Shown in pieces: positions 4,662 to 6,472 of a stretch of DNA of 6,472 bases. The notes under the pieces were generated by a model. That model was not told the origin of the DNA, did no database searches, and worked only from the letters and a program-made list of their open reading frames with translations. The position numbers and the translations under genes are program-made. The first letter of the stretch is position 1. Each line of letters starts with the position of its first letter. Origin of the DNA: an uncultured Propionibacteriaceae bacterium (GTDB taxonomy: Bacteria; Actinomycetota; Actinomycetes; Propionibacteriales; Propionibacteriaceae); contig CAMQXE010000071.1 of NCBI GenBank assembly GCA_947038745.1, forward strand, positions 1 through 6,472, in the 5' to 3' direction.

Positions 4662-6472
4662 CGGTTCTTCCCGTGGCAAGCCTTAAACTTCTTGCCGCTA
4701 CCGCAAGGGCAGCTAGCATTGCGAGCAACCCCGGCATACTCGTCAGTTACGGTTTCGGTCTTCTGCGCCGCATCACCAGATTCACTAGGGCCAGAATAGG
4801 CTAGCTTCTTAGCTGAGCGTTGCGGTTCTAGACCTTTCGCTACGAGCTTTGGCGTTGTAGATTGAGCCAAAGCTGTTGCTTCTTGCGTTGCAGCAGCTAA
4901 CTGATCTGGAGTGAATTGGACCTGAACCTCGGGCTTAGGTACCTGCACCTCAAGATTAAACAGATAGCCGATTACTTCTTCTTTAAAAGCTGCCATCATG
5001 GCATCGAACATATCGGCGCCTTCGCGCTGATATTCCACGAGCGGATCACGCTGAGCCATCGCACGCAGACCGATACCTTCGCGCAGATAGTCCATCTCAT
5101 AGAGATGCTCACGCCATTTGCGGTCAAGCACTGTCAGCATGACGCGACGTTCTAGCTCACGCATGGTTTCTTCGCCGAGCTGTTCCTCACGAACGTCATA
5201 GGCATCCTGAACGTCCTCGCAGAAAGCATCAACGAGTTCATCTTGGGTAGATCCAGCAAAATCAGCCGGCTTCAACGTCACCGGGTAGAGCGTCTTGAGC
5301 TCAGTCCACATCTGGTCGAGATCCCAGTCCTCGGGGAACCCTTCACTCGTGCGATCTCGCACTACGGCCTCAACAACCTGAACCGAGGTCTCGCGCAGCT
5401 GTGCCTCAATATCGGCACCTTCCAGCACCCGACGACGATCACCATAAATGGAGTGACGCTGACGATTCATCACATCGTCGTATTTGAGGACGTTTTTACG
5501 CATCTCAAAGTTCTGCGCCTCAACCTGCTTTTGTGCGCTCTCGATTGCCCGCGAGACCTGCTTATTCTCAATCGGAACATCATCAGGAATCTTCATGGTC
5601 TGCATGACCCAGTCCACGACGTCTGACTTACATAGTCGCATCAGATCATCTTCAAGAGACAGGTAGAACCGCGACTCGCCGGGATCGCCCTGTCGGCCAG
5701 AACGACCACGCAACTGATTATCAATACGACGAGATTCATGGCGCTCAGTACCAACAACATAGAGGCCGCCGAGCTCAGTCACCTCGTTGTGCTCGTCAAG
5801 ACATGTCTGATCCATTTCCTCAAGCACCTTTGGCCAAGCTGCGTCGTACTCTTCTGGATTATCGACTGGGTCCAAGCCCATTTCCGCTAGCTTGGTCTCA
5901 GCAAGGAACTCGCTGTTACCACCAAGCATGATGTCTGTACCGCGGCCTGCCATATTCGTGGCTACAGTGACAGCACCTTTCTTGCCAGCCATTGCCACGA
6001 TTGCGGCTTCTTGCTCGTGATGCTTAGCGTTGAGAACCTTGTGTGGAATCTGCGCTTTGCGCAAAGCCAAAGACAGCTTCTCCGATTTAGCGACGCTAGC
6101 AGTACCTAGAAGTACCGGCTGGCCCGCTTCATAGCGCTCCACTACATCAGCAACGATAGCCTCAAACTTGGCATCTTCAGTGCGGTAAATAAGGTCGGCC
6201 TGATCCTTGCGAACCATTGGCTTATTCGTCGGGATCGGGATAACCGATAGGCCATAAATCTTTTGGAACTCAGACTCTTCGGTCTTGGCCGTACCAGTCA
6301 TACCGGAACGCTTGTTGTACATACGGAAGTAGTTCTGCAAGGTGATCGTGGCCTGAGTCTGGAACTCATCTTTGATCTCGACATTTTCCTTGGCCTCAAG
6401 CGCCTGATGTAGACCCTCAGAGTAACGACGTCCAGCCAGGGATCGACCAGTATGCTCATCAACGATCAGCAC
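4658..6472 (-). CDS. secA: Preprotein translocase ATPase SecA (SecA1), N-terminus beyond window edge
   Basis: The visible 604 residues are the C-terminal part of SecA, the motor ATPase that pushes unfolded preproteins through SecYEG at the inner face of the membrane. The frame runs off the right edge; the GTG there encodes the Val of [10 protein letters not shown], internal to the protein, not a start. In order: V-D-E-H-T-G-R (4-10) and M-T-G-T-A (58-62) of the nucleotide-binding region; the second ATPase lobe with N-M-A-G-R-G-T-D-I (173-181) and [13 protein letters not shown] (253-265); the helical scaffold and wing (about 300-500) with Y-L-R-E-G-I-G-L-R (462-470); a variable linker; and a C-terminal SEC-C zinc site [14 protein letters not shown] (588-601; ligands C588, C590, C599, H600). 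Typical SecA is 840-950 residues, so about a third is missing. The stop TAA overlaps that of the convergent Rv3235-family gene. SecA1 rather than SecA2 is favoured by the intact C-terminal zinc tail. Confidence 0.98.
   Translation of the reverse strand: MLIVDEHTGRSLAGRRYSEGLHQALEAKENVEIKDEFQTQATITLQNYFRMYNKRSGMTGTAKTEESEFQKIYGLSVIPIPTNKPMVRKDQADLIYRTEDAKFEAIVADVVERYEAGQPVLLGTASVAKSEKLSLALRKAQIPHKVLNAKHHEQEAAIVAMAGKKGAVTVATNMAGRGTDIMLGGNSEFLAETKLAEMGLDPVDNPEEYDAAWPKVLEEMDQTCLDEHNEVTELGGLYVVGTERHESRRIDNQLRGRSGRQGDPGESRFYLSLEDDLMRLCKSDVVDWVMQTMKIPDDVPIENKQVSRAIESAQKQVEAQNFEMRKNVLKYDDVMNRQRHSIYGDRRRVLEGADIEAQLRETSVQVVEAVVRDRTSEGFPEDWDLDQMWTELKTLYPVTLKPADFAGSTQDELVDAFCEDVQDAYDVREEQLGEETMRELERRVMLTVLDRKWREHLYEMDYLREGIGLRAMAQRDPLVEYQREGADMFDAMMAAFKEEVIGYLFNLEVQVPKPEVQVQFTPDQLAAATQEATALAQSTTPKLVAKGLEPQRSAKKLAYSGPSESGDAAQKTETVTDEYAGVARNASCPCGSGKKFKACHGKNR

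Noticed and set aside
4675..4696. GGCAAG ... CTTGCC inverted repeat as a secA or Rv3235 terminator
   Set aside because: It lies in the codons for the SEC-C motif, has a ten-base loop and no T-run after it on either strand, so it is better explained by the Gly-Lys and Ala-Cys codons.
4916..5626. Plus-strand open frames antisense to secA
   Set aside because: They mirror the codon pattern of the well-supported SecA frame, and their translations resemble no family I know.
6470..6472. GTG at the right edge as a start codon for secA
   Set aside because: The residue is the Val of the conserved [10 protein letters not shown] segment deep inside SecA; the gene continues past the window.

Overview
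The window looks like core chromosome from an actinobacterium of the order Mycobacteriales, most likely a mid-GC Corynebacterium or close relative. The evidence is a SecA1-type translocase next to a gene resembling the Rv3235 family (DUF6459), close to a gene resembling DUF6912 (Rv3231c-like). These families sit near secA1 in mycobacteria and corynebacteria. The assignments rest on remembered family features, because no search could be run. No mobile element, CRISPR array or RNA gene is visible. Genes fill nearly everything, and no gene-free stretch exceeds about 100 bases.

Layout, left to right. Positions 1-632 (minus) hold most of an NfsA-like FMN nitroreductase, cut off at the left edge. 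A 98-base divergent spacer follows, with promoter-like elements facing both ways. Positions 731-2017 (plus) are a two-gene operon: a GNAT acetyltransferase and a NUDIX hydrolase. The NUDIX stop overlaps the stop of a convergent class I methyltransferase (2014-2799, minus). A second divergent spacer (2800-2886) separates the methyltransferase from a strongly acidic protein of unknown function (2887-3525, plus). That gene ends at a strong hairpin terminator and converges on the DUF6912-like gene (3575-4057, minus). A third divergent spacer leads to the Rv3235-family gene (plus, to 4661). Its stop overlaps the stop of secA (4658-6472, minus), whose N-terminal part lies beyond the right edge.

How the genes work together: SecA is the ATPase of the general secretion pathway. 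The GNAT and NUDIX genes are co-transcribed, but nothing shows a shared substrate. The other neighbours look like independently transcribed housekeeping or conserved hypothetical genes. The most distinctive signal is regulatory. Three genes have a TAnnCT -10-like hexamer six or seven bases before the start codon and no Shine-Dalgarno sequence, which fits leaderless transcription. Two of the divergent spacers also carry short inverted repeats that could be operators. I found no convincing undescribed multi-gene system.
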